From the NCBI RefSeq assembly GCF_003610195.1, contig NZ_RAPO01000004.1, forward strand, positions 1 to 64,000: a stretch of 64,000 bases of DNA. Reading direction: 5' to 3'. The notes below the pieces were generated by a model. The model was not told the origin of the DNA. It saw only the letters and a program-made list of their open reading frames with translations, and did no database searches. How positions within the stretch are numbered: the first letter of the stretch is position 1; the number at the start of each line of letters is the position of its first letter. The stretch is from Halopiger aswanensis. Lineage in GTDB: Archaea; Halobacteriota; Halobacteria; Halobacteriales; Natrialbaceae. Positions 1 to 8,982 of this stretch are shown here, in pieces. Position numbers and translations under genes: made by a program.

Positions 1-167
1 CGTACAAAACCGTTCCGCCCCCGAGAGACGACAGAATATCCCATATTTGCCCATCATATTCAGTTCAATCGTTCATTCGCCCATAATAATAGGGGGAGAA
101 ATGACGTATTGCCTGGTTAGTTCCCTACCGAAGCCTAGGGTAGAAGTTGTACCGTCATTAGGGAACG

Positions 168-178
168 CTTTTATATCC
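168..178 (+). promoter_or_regulatory. Putative TATA element of the urt-like operon
   Basis: The AT-rich stretch cttttatatcc stands out from the surrounding sequence and lies about 110 bases upstream of the GTG start of the substrate-binding protein. It resembles a haloarchaeal BRE/TATA element. No other gene lies between it and the operon. The call rests on base composition and position only. Confidence 0.35.
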
Positions 179-289
179 GTGTTATCTCCGAGGGATGTGG
201 ATAATGATTGGACAAGCGTGTTCCAAATGGGAAGGACAGGTCTTTGATCTCCAGTTGCTGCTCGTCGAATCGAACGCAGGTGATCGTAA

Positions 290-1555
290 GTGACGCGCCG
301 AGGGATCTCGCGGCGTTCGGTCCTCGCGGGCGCGGGGGTAGGGACGCTGACAACGATCGGCGGCTGTCTGTCTGACGGGGGCGTCCTCGGTGACTCGGGC
401 GGCGATGACGGACCAACGATTGCCGTCCTCGAGGACCGCTCGGGTGAGTTCGCACTTAACGGCACCTCGAAATGGCAAGCGTCGCTACTCGCCGTCCAGG
501 AACTCAACGAGGACGGCGGCGTGCTCGGCGAAGAGATCGAGGTGTACGATCCGGATCCCCAATCGGACAACCAGCGCTACCAGGAACTTACGCGTGAGGC
601 GATCAACAGCGAAGATATCGACGCGCTCTGGGCCGGGTACTCGAGCGCGACTCGCGAGGCGATTCGCCCGATAATCAACGAGGAGGAGCAGCTGTACTTC
701 TACACGACCCAGTACGAGGGCGGCGTCTGCGACCGGACGACCTTCGCGATGGGCGCGACCGCACGCCAGCAGCTGGGCGCGGTCATCCCGTACATGATCG
801 AGGAGTTCGGGCCGCGCATCTACACCATCGCCGCCGACTACAACTTCGGGCAGCTCTCGGGCGACTGGGTCCAGATCCTCGCGGACGAACACGACGCGGA
901 GGTCGTCGCCGAGGAGTACATCCCGCTGGGCGAGACCGACTTCGGCTCGACGATCAACAACATTCAGGGCGAGGAGCCCGACTTCATCGCCTCGATGCTC
1001 GTCGGCGACAGCCACGCTAACTTCTACGAGCAGCGGGCTGACACGGGGCTGGACATTCCGATGGCGTCCTCGACGACGATGGCACAGGGGTACGAGCACC
1101 TCCGCCTCGAGCCGCCGGCGCTCGAGGACATGTACGTCGGCGTCAACTACATGGAAGAAGTCCAAACGGACGCGAGCCAGACGTTCGTCGACAGCTTCTA
1201 CGAGGAGTACCCCGACGCCGACTACCTCAACCAGGAGGCCCAGAACAACTACTTCTCGGTCCACATGTGGGCCGAGGCGGTCGAACGAGCCGGCACGTTC
1301 GATCAGGAGGAGGTCATCGCGGAACTCGAGAGCGGAATCGAGGTCGACGCGCCGGAGGGAACCATCGAACTCGATCCGGCGACTCACCACATGACCCATC
1401 ACATGCGGATCGGACACGCCGACGAGAACCACGAAGTGACGTTCGACCAGGAGCAGTACATCGAACCCTCGTTCCTCCACGAAGTCGGCTGCGACCTTAC
1501 CGAGGAATCGGAGCAGACCCAGTACACGCCCGGCGAGTTCTACGACGCGATCTAA
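290..1555 (+). CDS. urtA: Urea/short-chain amide ABC transporter substrate-binding lipoprotein (UrtA-like)
   Basis: Extracellular solute-binding protein of 421 aa, predicted to capture urea or a short amide and pass it to the permeases encoded just downstream. The N-terminus has a twin-arginine motif (RRSVLAG) and a lipobox ending in GGC, so it should be exported folded and lipid-anchored. The body has the UrtA/AmiC-type pattern of the branched-chain binding fold: an opening strand after the linker, the ELNEDGGVLG segment, an FYTTQYEG segment where UrtA proteins carry FYPVQYEG, and EEYIPLGETDF where UrtA has EEYLPLGHTDF. The start is a GTG, chosen because it precedes the Tat motif. The stop is one base before the permease start. 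Specificity (urea, formamide or another amide) cannot be settled from sequence, and no urease is in the window. Confidence 0.85.
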   Translation: MTRRGISRRSVLAGAGVGTLTTIGGCLSDGGVLGDSGGDDGPTIAVLEDRSGEFALNGTSKWQASLLAVQELNEDGGVLGEEIEVYDPDPQSDNQRYQELTREAINSEDIDALWAGYSSATREAIRPIINEEEQLYFYTTQYEGGVCDRTTFAMGATARQQLGAVIPYMIEEFGPRIYTIAADYNFGQLSGDWVQILADEHDAEVVAEEYIPLGETDFGSTINNIQGEEPDFIASMLVGDSHANFYEQRADTGLDIPMASSTTMAQGYEHLRLEPPALEDMYVGVNYMEEVQTDASQTFVDSFYEEYPDADYLNQEAQNNYFSVHMWAEAVERAGTFDQEEVIAELESGIEVDAPEGTIELDPATHHMTHHMRIGHADENHEVTFDQEQYIEPSFLHEVGCDLTEESEQTQYTPGEFYDAI

Positions 1556-1556
1556 C

Positions 1557-2450
1557 ATGCCAGTGGACAGCTACGAACTGTTGAACCTCGCGTTCCAGTT
1601 CCTCGATAGCTTCGCGTTCATCGTCCTCGCGACGGTGGGGCTGGCGATCATCTTCGGCATGATGGGGATCATCAACCTCGCCCACGGCGAGTTCATCCTC
1701 GTCGGCGCGTACGCGACGACGCTGTCGTTCCACGCCGGCCTACCGCTGCCGCTCGCGATGCTCGCCGGCGTCGTCGCCACGACGGTCTTCGGCGTCATCC
1801 TCGAACGGACGATCATCCGGTGGCTCTACGGCCGCCTGCTCGACTCGATGGTCGTGACGTTCGGCATCAGCCTCGTCGTCGTCCAGCTCGTTCGGATCCA
1901 GTGGGGCAACTCGCTTCCGCAGATCGGCACGCCGCTGGGCGGGATCAGTTACGGGAACTACTCGTATTCGGCGTACCGGGTGCTGTTAGCGGGCGTCGCG
2001 ATCGTCGTCCTCGCCGCACTGTACGTCCTCTTCACGAAGACCGATTTCGGCGTCCGGGCGCGGGCGACGATGCAAGACGAGGAGACGGCACGGAGTATGG
2101 GTGTCGACACTGATAGGATGTACCTGTCGACGTTCGCGATCGGCTCCGCGCTGGCCGGACTGACCGGCGCCCTCTACGCCCCGGCGACGCCGATGTCGCC
2201 GGATCTCGGAGCCAGCTTCCTCGTCGAGGCGTTCGTCGCCGTCGTCGTCGGCGGCCCGTCGGTGCTGCTCGGCACGCCGCTCGCCGGGGGACTGCTGGGG
2301 CTGGTCGACGCCGCGTTCACCAACGTCGGCGGCCAGTTCATCGGCACAGTGGCGCTGCTGCTGACCGCGATCGTCGCGATCCGCCTGCTACCCGACGGTA
2401 TCACCGGGTTACTCGAGGACATCCGCGAGAAACGGAGGGAGACCGAATGA
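1557..2450 (+). CDS. urtB: Urea/amide-type ABC transporter permease, LivH family (UrtB-like)
   Basis: Inner-membrane permease of 297 aa with about eight hydrophobic segments, the first of two permeases in the operon. The segment with NLAHGEFILVGAY (about residues 38-52) is the typical LivH/UrtB signature, and the helix-loop around residues 160-185 (DFGVRARATMQDEETARSMGVD) is the expected cytoplasmic coupling loop that contacts the ATPases. It starts one base after the binding-protein stop and overlaps the next gene by 4 bases (ATGA), which indicates translational coupling. Pairing with a UrtA-like protein favours urea or amide over branched-chain amino acids. Confidence 0.85.
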   Translation: MPVDSYELLNLAFQFLDSFAFIVLATVGLAIIFGMMGIINLAHGEFILVGAYATTLSFHAGLPLPLAMLAGVVATTVFGVILERTIIRWLYGRLLDSMVVTFGISLVVVQLVRIQWGNSLPQIGTPLGGISYGNYSYSAYRVLLAGVAIVVLAALYVLFTKTDFGVRARATMQDEETARSMGVDTDRMYLSTFAIGSALAGLTGALYAPATPMSPDLGASFLVEAFVAVVVGGPSVLLGTPLAGGLLGLVDAAFTNVGGQFIGTVALLLTAIVAIRLLPDGITGLLEDIREKRRETE

Positions 2451-3547
2451 GCGCAGACACCGACCGACCGCTACGCAAGCGGATTCGCGCGCCGTTCGAC
2501 GGGCCGAACACGATCGGTAACTCCGATGGGTTCTGGCTAAGCGTCGCGCTCGGCGTGCTCCTGCTGGCACTCTATCCGCTCCTGTTCGGCTCCTACGCCG
2601 CGGAGTCGAGTTCGGTGTTCCTCGTCTACGCGCTGCTCGGCGTAAGCCTGACGTTCATCTGGGGGTTCTGCGGGATTCTCAGCTTCGGGCAGGTGGCGTT
2701 CTTCGGCGTCGCCGGCTACACGTTCGGGATCGTCTCGATCAACGTGTCGTCGTACACTGGCGTCACCCTCGGAATCGTCTCCGGAGTCGCCGTCGCGACG
2801 CTGTTCGCGGCCGGTCTCGGCTACTTCATGTTCTACGGCGGCGTCCGCGACGTCTACGTGACGATCATCACGCTCGTCGTCGCGCTGGTGTTGAACACGT
2901 TCATGGGCCAGACCGCCGGCAGCGAATGGGCGATCGGCGAGGCTGCGCTCGGTGGATTCAACGGTATGGTCGGGGTTCCGAACCTCGCGATCGGCGTCGG
3001 CGAGACCGGCGTCGAGTTCGACGGTGCGATGCACTACTACGTGGCTCTCGCCGCGTTAGTGGGGACGTTCCTCGGCCTCCGTGCGCTCGTCAACAGCCAG
3101 TTCGGCTACGCGATGGTCGCGACTCGAGAGGACGAGACGCGAACGGAGATGTTCGGCTACAACACGACGTTCATCAAGTTCCTCACGTTCACGATCGGGG
3201 GCGCGCTGGCCGGGCTCAGCGGCGTTCTCTTCGTGACCTGGGGGAACTATATCGATCCCAGCGAGTTCGCGATCACCGCCGCCTCGATGCCGGTTATCTG
3301 GGCTAGCATCGGCGGCCGAGAATCCATCGCCGGCACGATCGCTGCGGCGATCGCCATCCAGTGGATCGAGCTCCAGCTAACGGGCGAGTGGGCGCTCGTC
3401 ATCGTCGGTTCGCTGCTGGTGTTCGTCATCCTCGTGATGCCCGACGGCGTCGCGCCGCAGGTGCGCGATCTCGTCGTCTTCCTCACGGAACGACGTCGGG
3501 AGCGATCGTCCGAGACGCCGGCCGCAGCCGAGGAGGTGAGCGACTGA
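2447..3547 (+). CDS. urtC: Urea/amide-type ABC transporter permease, LivM family (UrtC-like)
   Basis: Second permease, 366 aa, with about ten hydrophobic segments. The motif GFCGILSFGQVAFFGVAGY (about residues 65-84) is the LivM/UrtC hallmark, and the coupling loop VATREDETRTEMFGYNTTFIK (about residues 222-242) precedes the last helices. The C-terminal tail is charged and probably cytoplasmic. It overlaps the upstream permease by 4 bases and its TGA shares a base with the ATG of the next ATPase gene, so all four genes are tightly packed. The heterodimer with the LivH-type permease forms the pore. Confidence 0.85.
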   Translation: MSADTDRPLRKRIRAPFDGPNTIGNSDGFWLSVALGVLLLALYPLLFGSYAAESSSVFLVYALLGVSLTFIWGFCGILSFGQVAFFGVAGYTFGIVSINVSSYTGVTLGIVSGVAVATLFAAGLGYFMFYGGVRDVYVTIITLVVALVLNTFMGQTAGSEWAIGEAALGGFNGMVGVPNLAIGVGETGVEFDGAMHYYVALAALVGTFLGLRALVNSQFGYAMVATREDETRTEMFGYNTTFIKFLTFTIGGALAGLSGVLFVTWGNYIDPSEFAITAASMPVIWASIGGRESIAGTIAAAIAIQWIELQLTGEWALVIVGSLLVFVILVMPDGVAPQVRDLVVFLTERRRERSSETPAAAEEVSD

Positions 3548-4326
3548 TGGGCGCGAGCGATCCGACGGTCAAAACGAAGCCCGCCGTCGCCGAGACGGGC
3601 GCGGATACCGACACCCTCCTGCAGACACGGGACCTCCGCAAGCAGTTCGGCGGGCTCACCGCGACCGACGACGTCGACTTCGGCGTCGCCGAAGGCGAAC
3701 TGCGCTGTCTGATCGGCCCCAACGGCGCCGGTAAGAGTACATTCCTCAACCTCATCACGGGCCAGCTCGAGCCGACTGACGGCGCGATCTACTACGACGG
3801 CTGGGAGATCACCGACCTGTCCTCCCACGAGCGCGTCGACCGCGGGATCAGCATGAAGTTCCAGGTCCCGAGCATCTATCCGGGCCTGACCGTCCGTGAA
3901 AACCTGCGCGTCCCGCTGCAGCAGGTCGCCGATCCGTCCGAATTCGACGAGCGAATCGCCATAGCGGTCGACCGGTTCGGGCTCGCCGACCACGTCGACG
4001 AATCGTCCTCAGCACTCTCACACGGCCAGCAGCAACGACTCGAGATCGCGATGGCGATGACCCTCGAGCCGAAGTTGATGCTGCTGGACGAGCCCGTCGC
4101 CGGGCTATCACTCGAGGAGACCGAGGAAATCGCCGACCTGTTGCGGACCATCAACGACGAGGACGACGTCGCGTTCATCGTCATCGAACACGACATCGAC
4201 TTCGTCGAATCGATAGCAGACCGCGTAACCGTGTTACACCAGGGCGATATCTTCACCGAAGGCACGATCGAATCAGTTCGAAACGATCCCGACGTCAGGC
4301 GCATTTACTTGGGGGAGGAAGAATAA
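3547..4326 (+). CDS. urtD: Urea/amide-type ABC transporter ATPase, LivG family (UrtD-like)
   Basis: Cytoplasmic ATPase of 259 aa that powers the transporter. Walker A is GPNGAGKS (about residues 57-64), the signature is LSHGQQQRLEIAMAM, Walker B is LMLLDEPVAGLS, and the switch histidine lies in VIEHD. The LivG/UrtD-specific loop with SMKFQVPSIYPGLTV is present. An in-frame ATG lies upstream inside the permease gene, but the ATG at 3547 is chosen because it overlaps the permease stop, as elsewhere in this operon, and gives the family's usual length. Confidence 0.87.
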   Translation: MGASDPTVKTKPAVAETGADTDTLLQTRDLRKQFGGLTATDDVDFGVAEGELRCLIGPNGAGKSTFLNLITGQLEPTDGAIYYDGWEITDLSSHERVDRGISMKFQVPSIYPGLTVRENLRVPLQQVADPSEFDERIAIAVDRFGLADHVDESSSALSHGQQQRLEIAMAMTLEPKLMLLDEPVAGLSLEETEEIADLLRTINDEDDVAFIVIEHDIDFVESIADRVTVLHQGDIFTEGTIESVRNDPDVRRIYLGEEE

Positions 4327-5117
4327 TGCTGTCGATCGACTCACTCGGCGTTTCCTACGGGAAGACGCCGATCCTCCGAGATGTCGATATCGACGTCGCC
4401 AACGGCGAAATCGTCGGCATTATGGGGAAAAACGGCGTCGGCAAGACGACCCTCGTAAAGGCAATCATGGGCCTACTCGAGGCCGACGAGGGACGGATCG
4501 TCTTCGACGGGGAGGTCGTCTCTGCGGCACCAGATGCGGATCCCTCGTCCACCGACAGCACGGGGCTTCCGGCCCGCTTCGCGGCCGCAATCGGCGGCGG
4601 ATCGAAAGACGGGACCCACGTCAGCGCCGACGAACGCGCTCGCCGCGGCATGGGATACATTCCGCAAGGACGCGACGTCTTCCCCGAACTCACCGTCGAG
4701 GAAAACCTTCGGATGGGCGAACCGATCAACAGCGGAACCAGCGAGTTCCAGTACGAACTCGTCTACGACTACTTCCCCATCCTTGATGAGCGCCGCGACC
4801 AAGAAGCGGGGACGATGAGCGGCGGCCAACAGCAGATGCTCGCGATCGGCCGTGCACTCGTCGGGAATCCCGATCTCTTGTTGCTCGACGAACCGTCCGA
4901 GGGCGTCCAGCCCTCGATCGTCCAGAACATCACGCGGGACCTCGAGCGGGTCAACGACGAGTTGGATACGACGATCCTCTTCGTCGAGCAGAACCTCCAC
5001 GTCGTCCAGAACCTCACCGAGCGCTGCTACGCGATCGACAAGGGGACCATCGTCGACGAACTCGGACCCGACCGACTCGAGTCTCGAGACGCCGTGGCGG
5101 AGTACCTCGCCGTCTAG
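4326..5117 (+). CDS. urtE: Urea/amide-type ABC transporter ATPase, LivF family (UrtE-like), with an insertion
   Basis: Second ATPase, 263 aa, partner of the LivG-type subunit. Walker A is GKNGVGKTT (about residues 34-42), the signature is MSGGQQQMLAIGRAL, Walker B is LLLLDEPSEGVQPS and the switch region FVEQN is the LivF form. Between Walker A and the Q-loop (GYIPQGRDVFPELTV) there is an extra stretch of about 35 residues (about 62-97) rich in Ala, Ser, Asp and Gly that most UrtE/LivF proteins lack, which explains the length above the usual 230-240. The start overlaps the previous stop by one base. It is the last gene of the operon. Confidence 0.86.
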   Translation: MLSIDSLGVSYGKTPILRDVDIDVANGEIVGIMGKNGVGKTTLVKAIMGLLEADEGRIVFDGEVVSAAPDADPSSTDSTGLPARFAAAIGGGSKDGTHVSADERARRGMGYIPQGRDVFPELTVEENLRMGEPINSGTSEFQYELVYDYFPILDERRDQEAGTMSGGQQQMLAIGRALVGNPDLLLLDEPSEGVQPSIVQNITRDLERVNDELDTTILFVEQNLHVVQNLTERCYAIDKGTIVDELGPDRLESRDAVAEYLAV

Positions 5118-5643
5118 TCGGCGCTGGTCGAATTCACGGCACCAGGTCACACTCCGTAGTTCCGTTTCAGTACGGTTCCGTCGTTAAGAAGCCGAGAGCA
5201 GGACGAAAAATCGTTCTTCGACCTACGCTGCTACCTCGAGACTGACGGTGCCGTACGGTTGGTACACTGCCGGACTACTATTCGAAGAAATGACGGCAAC
5301 GAATTATCCGCTAACTTACTCGGTCGACGCCGTACTATCGGGGGAGAGCCAGTTACGGATCCGATCCGTAACCGACCCGAGACCGAGGCCGGCAACGAAC
5401 GAGAGGATACTCGGAATCAGTATCCAGAGGAGGTCAGGATGTTCCGATCCGGTATGAAGTGGTATTTCAAGCATCGGTCGTTTTATCGATCCGAATACCA
5501 ATTAATACCATGGTTACGGACATACTTGCTCAGCCAGGGTTCTGATTTTGCAACTTACGTTCAGTGCCGATCTTTGAGTCAGCGTAGACGCACGTACTTC
5601 GAAAGAGAAACCCGCAGAATAGGAGTACCTGTAAAATTACAAT
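5118..5643. other. Intergenic region after the urt-like operon
   Basis: About 525 bases between the operon and the next convincing + strand gene. Reading frames on the + strand here are Arg-rich and lack family features. The only plausible coding content is a short minus-strand membrane-protein frame (separate entry). The A/T-rich stretch from about 5196 to 5220 (gacgaaaaatcgttcttcg) could act as a terminator, but no strong stem is seen. Confidence 0.4.
5316..5474 (-). CDS. Possible small membrane protein
   Basis: A 52-residue frame from an ATG at 5474. It has one hydrophobic segment (LLWILIPSILSFVAGLGLG, about residues 15-33) followed by a short charged tail (SVTDRIRNWLSPDS) that would sit on the cytoplasmic side. 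The family is not recognised. Codon composition is less GC-rich than in the neighbouring operon. The frame also stays open to a TTG at 5501. It may be a genuine single-helix protein or chance. Confidence 0.35.
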   Translation of the reverse strand: MLEIPLHTGSEHPDLLWILIPSILSFVAGLGLGSVTDRIRNWLSPDSTASTE

Positions 5644-5817
5644 ATGTATGGAGGTGCGGACCCGACCGGTGCTACCGCGATCGTCCAGTGGATTCTGATA
5701 GCCGTGATCGTGCTGCCGATCGCTGTGACCGCCAGATTGTGGCTTCTCGGGCTATCGGGCGGGACGCTCGGAGTCGCATTCATCGCTACGTTCGTCGGAA
5801 CGCTGATCCTTTCGTGA
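5644..5817 (+). CDS. Small membrane protein (57 aa)
   Basis: A short frame beginning MYGGADPTGATAIVQW and containing two predicted membrane helices separated by a short Arg/Trp/Gly turn (about residues 16-31 and 36-56). The hydrophobic pattern, third-position GC and the position just before a lipoprotein gene make it more likely than not to be real. It ends 70 bases before the lipoprotein start. No family is recognised and no function is proposed. Confidence 0.5.
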   Translation: MYGGADPTGATAIVQWILIAVIVLPIAVTARLWLLGLSGGTLGVAFIATFVGTLILS

Positions 5818-5887
5818 CCACGGTTTCGGAAAGCGCACCCGCGCCACGACCGGAATCGAACCTGATGAGCGCGGTACGTAGCGGAGT

Positions 5888-6289
5888 ATGAAACGGCGCC
5901 GGTATCTCATCGGAGTGCTTCTGTTCTCCGGATGGGCAAGCGGCTGTCTGCGCCAAAAGTCCGCAGGATTGGACGATATCCGTGTGCGAAACGAGACGGG
6001 AGAACCGCAGACCGTAACTGTCCGAGTGACGCGAAGCGCAACCGATGAGGCACTCCTTGCCGAGACGCGCCTCGTTCCAACGGGCGGGACAGGAGATGAA
6101 CCGTCCATTGCGTTCCCCGATCCCATCGAAAGTGCTGGCATCCATCGAATTCACGTTACCGTCGAAGACAGAGAGCCGGAAACGTACGAGTGGGACGTCT
6201 GGGGAGTTCGCGGGCAGCAAGACGAAGAACAGGCGCTGACGATCGAGATCCTCCCGACGGAAATCGAGTTCCTTGAGGCCGCCGTTTGA
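5888..6289 (+). CDS. Haloarchaeal lipoprotein, uncharacterised
   Basis: Protein of 133 aa with a basic N-terminus (MKRRRYLIG), a short hydrophobic stretch and a lipobox cysteine at residue 20 (WASGC), so it is predicted to be lipid-anchored outside the membrane. The rest looks like a single beta-sandwich: alternating strands such as DIRVRNETGEPQTVTVRVTR, a mid-domain IHVTVEDREPETYEWDVW and a final ALTIEILPTEIEF. Similar small secreted sandwich proteins are common and mostly unstudied in haloarchaea. It stands alone between the small membrane protein and the convergent integrase gene. Confidence 0.65.
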   Translation: MKRRRYLIGVLLFSGWASGCLRQKSAGLDDIRVRNETGEPQTVTVRVTRSATDEALLAETRLVPTGGTGDEPSIAFPDPIESAGIHRIHVTVEDREPETYEWDVWGVRGQQDEEQALTIEILPTEIEFLEAAV

Positions 6290-6489
6290 TCGTGACGACC
6301 CAACCTCGAAACTGAGACCACGCCTGCACACGGAGTACAGCGGGTAACTCGCCGGGAGCAAGGGGACTACTTCAGCAAGAGACCCCGAGCCAATACCGGA
6401 ACCATTCCGTATAGCACTATTTGATTTATTTGGGAGTGGTTTCTCTTTCTGTCTGCCAGCAACAGCACACAGAGCACCGCTCTGGACGC

Positions 6490-7644
6490 TTACTCGCCGT
6501 CGAATACCTCCGTATTGTCTTCGGCGAGTTCGCTCGCCTCGATGTGCGAGTACATCTGGCTCGTCGTCTTCGGATCGGCGTGTCGAAGCGTCCGCTGGGC
6601 GCGCTGGTGGCCCTTCTCCTTGTAGAGCAACTCGCCGACACCACGGCGTGCACCGTGTGGTTTCAGATACTCGCCGTCCTCGAGCTCCGGCACGTCGGCG
6701 GCCGCCGAAAGCCGTCGCATCACCGACCGTGCGCCCTCAGTTGTGATCGACGAGGGTTCGACGCCGGCCTCGAGTGCAACTGTCCAATACCCACGTCGCT
6801 CAGTCCGCCGGTCTCGCTCCTCGCTGCCGAGCTCTGATCCGAGTTTCCGCGAAAGCGTCGGGACGTGGAGTGACGGGAAGACCGGCCAGTCGTCGCTCGG
6901 CGGGTCGTACGCCTCGTACCAGCGCTGAAGCGGCGTCGACGCCTGATCCGGCAGTTGTGCGGGCTCTCGCTCCTGATTCTTCCCGAGGATCCACATCGTT
7001 CCCGCCTCGAGATCCACGTCGGTCCAGCTGATCCCGGTTCGGCGCGGGTCGTTCGGATCCTTGACGATCTCGCCGCCGCGGACCCCGGAGTAGGCGATCG
7101 TGGCGACGAACGCCCGATCGCGAAGCCGTTTATGGAGGATCGGCGTCGGTGCGACCGGTTCCCGATAGGCGCTGTCGACGCGCCGGCGAACGAACTCGAG
7201 GATGGCCTGGCGCTGTGCCGGCTGCCAGTACTGGCGCTCGTACTCCCCGCTCGAGGGCCGATCGGGCATGCTCTCTCGAGCCGGCCCCTTTTCGGCGGGG
7301 TTTTCCGCGAGGTAGTCCCACTTGACCGCCCACGTGAGAAACGCCGAGACGTAATCGTAGTAGGTCCAAGCGGTTGAAGCGGTGATCCCGCCGTCGATCG
7401 CATCGGATTCGCCAGCCTCGACGCGGCGAGCGAGATGGCCGGCGTAGTTCCCCATCAGCCGCTGCGAGACAGCTTCGAGCGTCTCAACATCGCGATCGCG
7501 ACAGAAGCCGATCCAGTCAGTGACGACTCGCTCGAGGTTCTGTCGGTAGTTCGGCGACGAACTCGCTTTGCTCTCGAGGCACTCGTCGAGGGCGTCCTCG
7601 AGGGGTTTTCCCTGGGGTGAACCCCCGGAATCTGCGGATTCCAT
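6490..7644 (-). CDS. Tyrosine recombinase / site-specific integrase
   Basis: Integrase of 384 aa catalysing strand exchange through a tyrosine nucleophile. The N-terminal half (about residues 15-125) is the SAM-like core-binding domain. The catalytic half carries the first Arg in YSGVRGGEI (about 190), the HxxR pair in KPHGARRG (about 330), the His in LRHADPKTT (about 350) and the Tyr in QMYSHI (about 362). All of these are intact, so it should be active. The type is common on haloarchaeal plasmids and integrated elements. No tRNA gene or attachment-site repeat could be identified beside it. A second, broken integrase of another subgroup lies at about 42.5 kb. Confidence 0.88.
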   Translation of the reverse strand: MESADSGGSPQGKPLEDALDECLESKASSSPNYRQNLERVVTDWIGFCRDRDVETLEAVSQRLMGNYAGHLARRVEAGESDAIDGGITASTAWTYYDYVSAFLTWAVKWDYLAENPAEKGPARESMPDRPSSGEYERQYWQPAQRQAILEFVRRRVDSAYREPVAPTPILHKRLRDRAFVATIAYSGVRGGEIVKDPNDPRRTGISWTDVDLEAGTMWILGKNQEREPAQLPDQASTPLQRWYEAYDPPSDDWPVFPSLHVPTLSRKLGSELGSEERDRRTERRGYWTVALEAGVEPSSITTEGARSVMRRLSAAADVPELEDGEYLKPHGARRGVGELLYKEKGHQRAQRTLRHADPKTTSQMYSHIEASELAEDNTEVFDGE

Positions 7645-7980
7645 CAGCTACGACGACTGTACGGCGTCGGGGGTAGTAAAGCTACTTGTGATTACTGGAC
7701 TAATGCAAAGTGGGATATCCCAATCGATTATCTGCCGATATCTCCAGTCTCGGTTGCCGTAGCGGCCGAACGGGGAGAGAGATGATTTTGGTAAATTCTA
7801 TTTCGCTATATCAAATATCAGCCAGCGTGCGATGGATCGCCCCCATCCGAATTCGGTACGACTCGGCGCTGTCACCGAGATACCGTCGGAAAGCACGGAC
7901 CGAGCGATAGCGACACTGGCTTTCAAACTGGACCGCTCGAGACCGGAAGCCATAACTATCGATCGCGGGTTGTCGAGACC
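7645..7980. other. Intergenic region between divergent integrase and oxidoreductase genes
   Basis: About 335 bases. It is AT-rich around 7795-7822 and holds candidate promoter elements such as ctatatcaaa (about 7805-7814) and ataacta (about 7951). No coding frame with family features is seen. Both flanking genes read outward, so their promoters must lie here. Confidence 0.4.
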
Positions 7981-8982
7981 ATGCTTCGGATAGCCTTGCT
8001 GGGGTTCGGCGGATTCGGTCGGTACCTCGCACACGATCTCACGGCCCACCCCGAGACGACTATCGCAGCCGTCGCAGACGTGAATCCGGATAACCTCGAA
8101 ATCGCAGTCGACGAGTTCGGCGTCGATCCCGAGGCCTGCTACACCGACGAAGCGGATCTGTACGAACAAACGGAACTGGATGCCGTCATCATCGCAACGC
8201 CGCCGGCGTTCCACTACGACCAGATCCACACGGCGTTCGATCGCGGCCTCCACGTCCTCTGTGAGAAACCCGTCGTCGCCGACCTCGAGGAGGCACGCGA
8301 CGTCGAAGCCATGTTCGCCGACAGTTCGAAGGTGCTAATGGCGGGCTATCAGCGCCACCTCGAGCCGGCGTTCATCCGCGGCCGCGAGCGCTGGGCGGAG
8401 GGCGACGCGGAGGCGACGTTCATGACCGGCGAGCTCCTGCAGGACTGGACCGACCACTTCGAGAAGGGAACGAACTGGCGGCTCGATCCCGATATCGGCT
8501 GCCGCGGCCACCTCTTCAGCGTCGGCACGCACGTCCTCGAATCGCTGCTCTGGATGACCGGCCTCGAGCCCGAGTTCGTCACCGCCGACATGGCGTTCTA
8601 CGACGACGCGAATCGGATCGACCAGCGCGCGACGCTGTCGATCCGGTTCGAGAACGGCGCCGTCGCGACGATGGCCGACTCGGCCGTCGCGACGACTGAC
8701 CGCGAACGGATTCAGATCTGGGACGACGACGGCGCGTTCGAGTTCACTCGTCGGGATTGGGGTGAGCCGACGCTGACGGAGATCGATGACACAGGGGAGG
8801 ACACCGCCCCGGACATCGACCACAGTAGCGGCCGCGGAAAGATCGAGGCGTTCGTCGAGGCGATCACGACGGACGCCGAACCGCCGGCGACGCTCGAGGA
8901 CGTGATTCGCGTGACGGCGCTGCTCGATGCAGCGTACGAGGCTGCCCGAACCGGAGAGCGGGTCGAAGTCAAACTCGAGTGA
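7981..8982 (+). CDS. Gfo/Idh/MocA family NAD(P)-dependent oxidoreductase
   Basis: Cytoplasmic dehydrogenase of 333 aa acting on a sugar, inositol or sugar acid. The N-terminal Rossmann fold opens with IALLGFGGFGRYLA (about residues 4-17), and the family's CEKPV motif with its conserved Lys is at about residue 97. The C-terminal alpha/beta domain includes DIGCRGHLFSVGTHVLE, which contributes the catalytic His. The length is normal. The gene stands alone but lies on the same replicon as many glycosidases, so a role in sugar oxidation is likely. The exact substrate cannot be read from sequence. The start ATG follows a weak TATA-like ataacta about 30 bases upstream. Confidence 0.85.
   Translation: MLRIALLGFGGFGRYLAHDLTAHPETTIAAVADVNPDNLEIAVDEFGVDPEACYTDEADLYEQTELDAVIIATPPAFHYDQIHTAFDRGLHVLCEKPVVADLEEARDVEAMFADSSKVLMAGYQRHLEPAFIRGRERWAEGDAEATFMTGELLQDWTDHFEKGTNWRLDPDIGCRGHLFSVGTHVLESLLWMTGLEPEFVTADMAFYDDANRIDQRATLSIRFENGAVATMADSAVATTDRERIQIWDDDGAFEFTRRDWGEPTLTEIDDTGEDTAPDIDHSSGRGKIEAFVEAITTDAEPPATLEDVIRVTALLDAAYEAARTGERVEVKLE

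Noticed and set aside
5259-5891. A 210-codon + strand frame upstream of the lipoprotein gene
   Set aside because: The product is Arg-rich and lacks hydrophobic or domain structure; a better 57-aa frame lies inside it in another phase.
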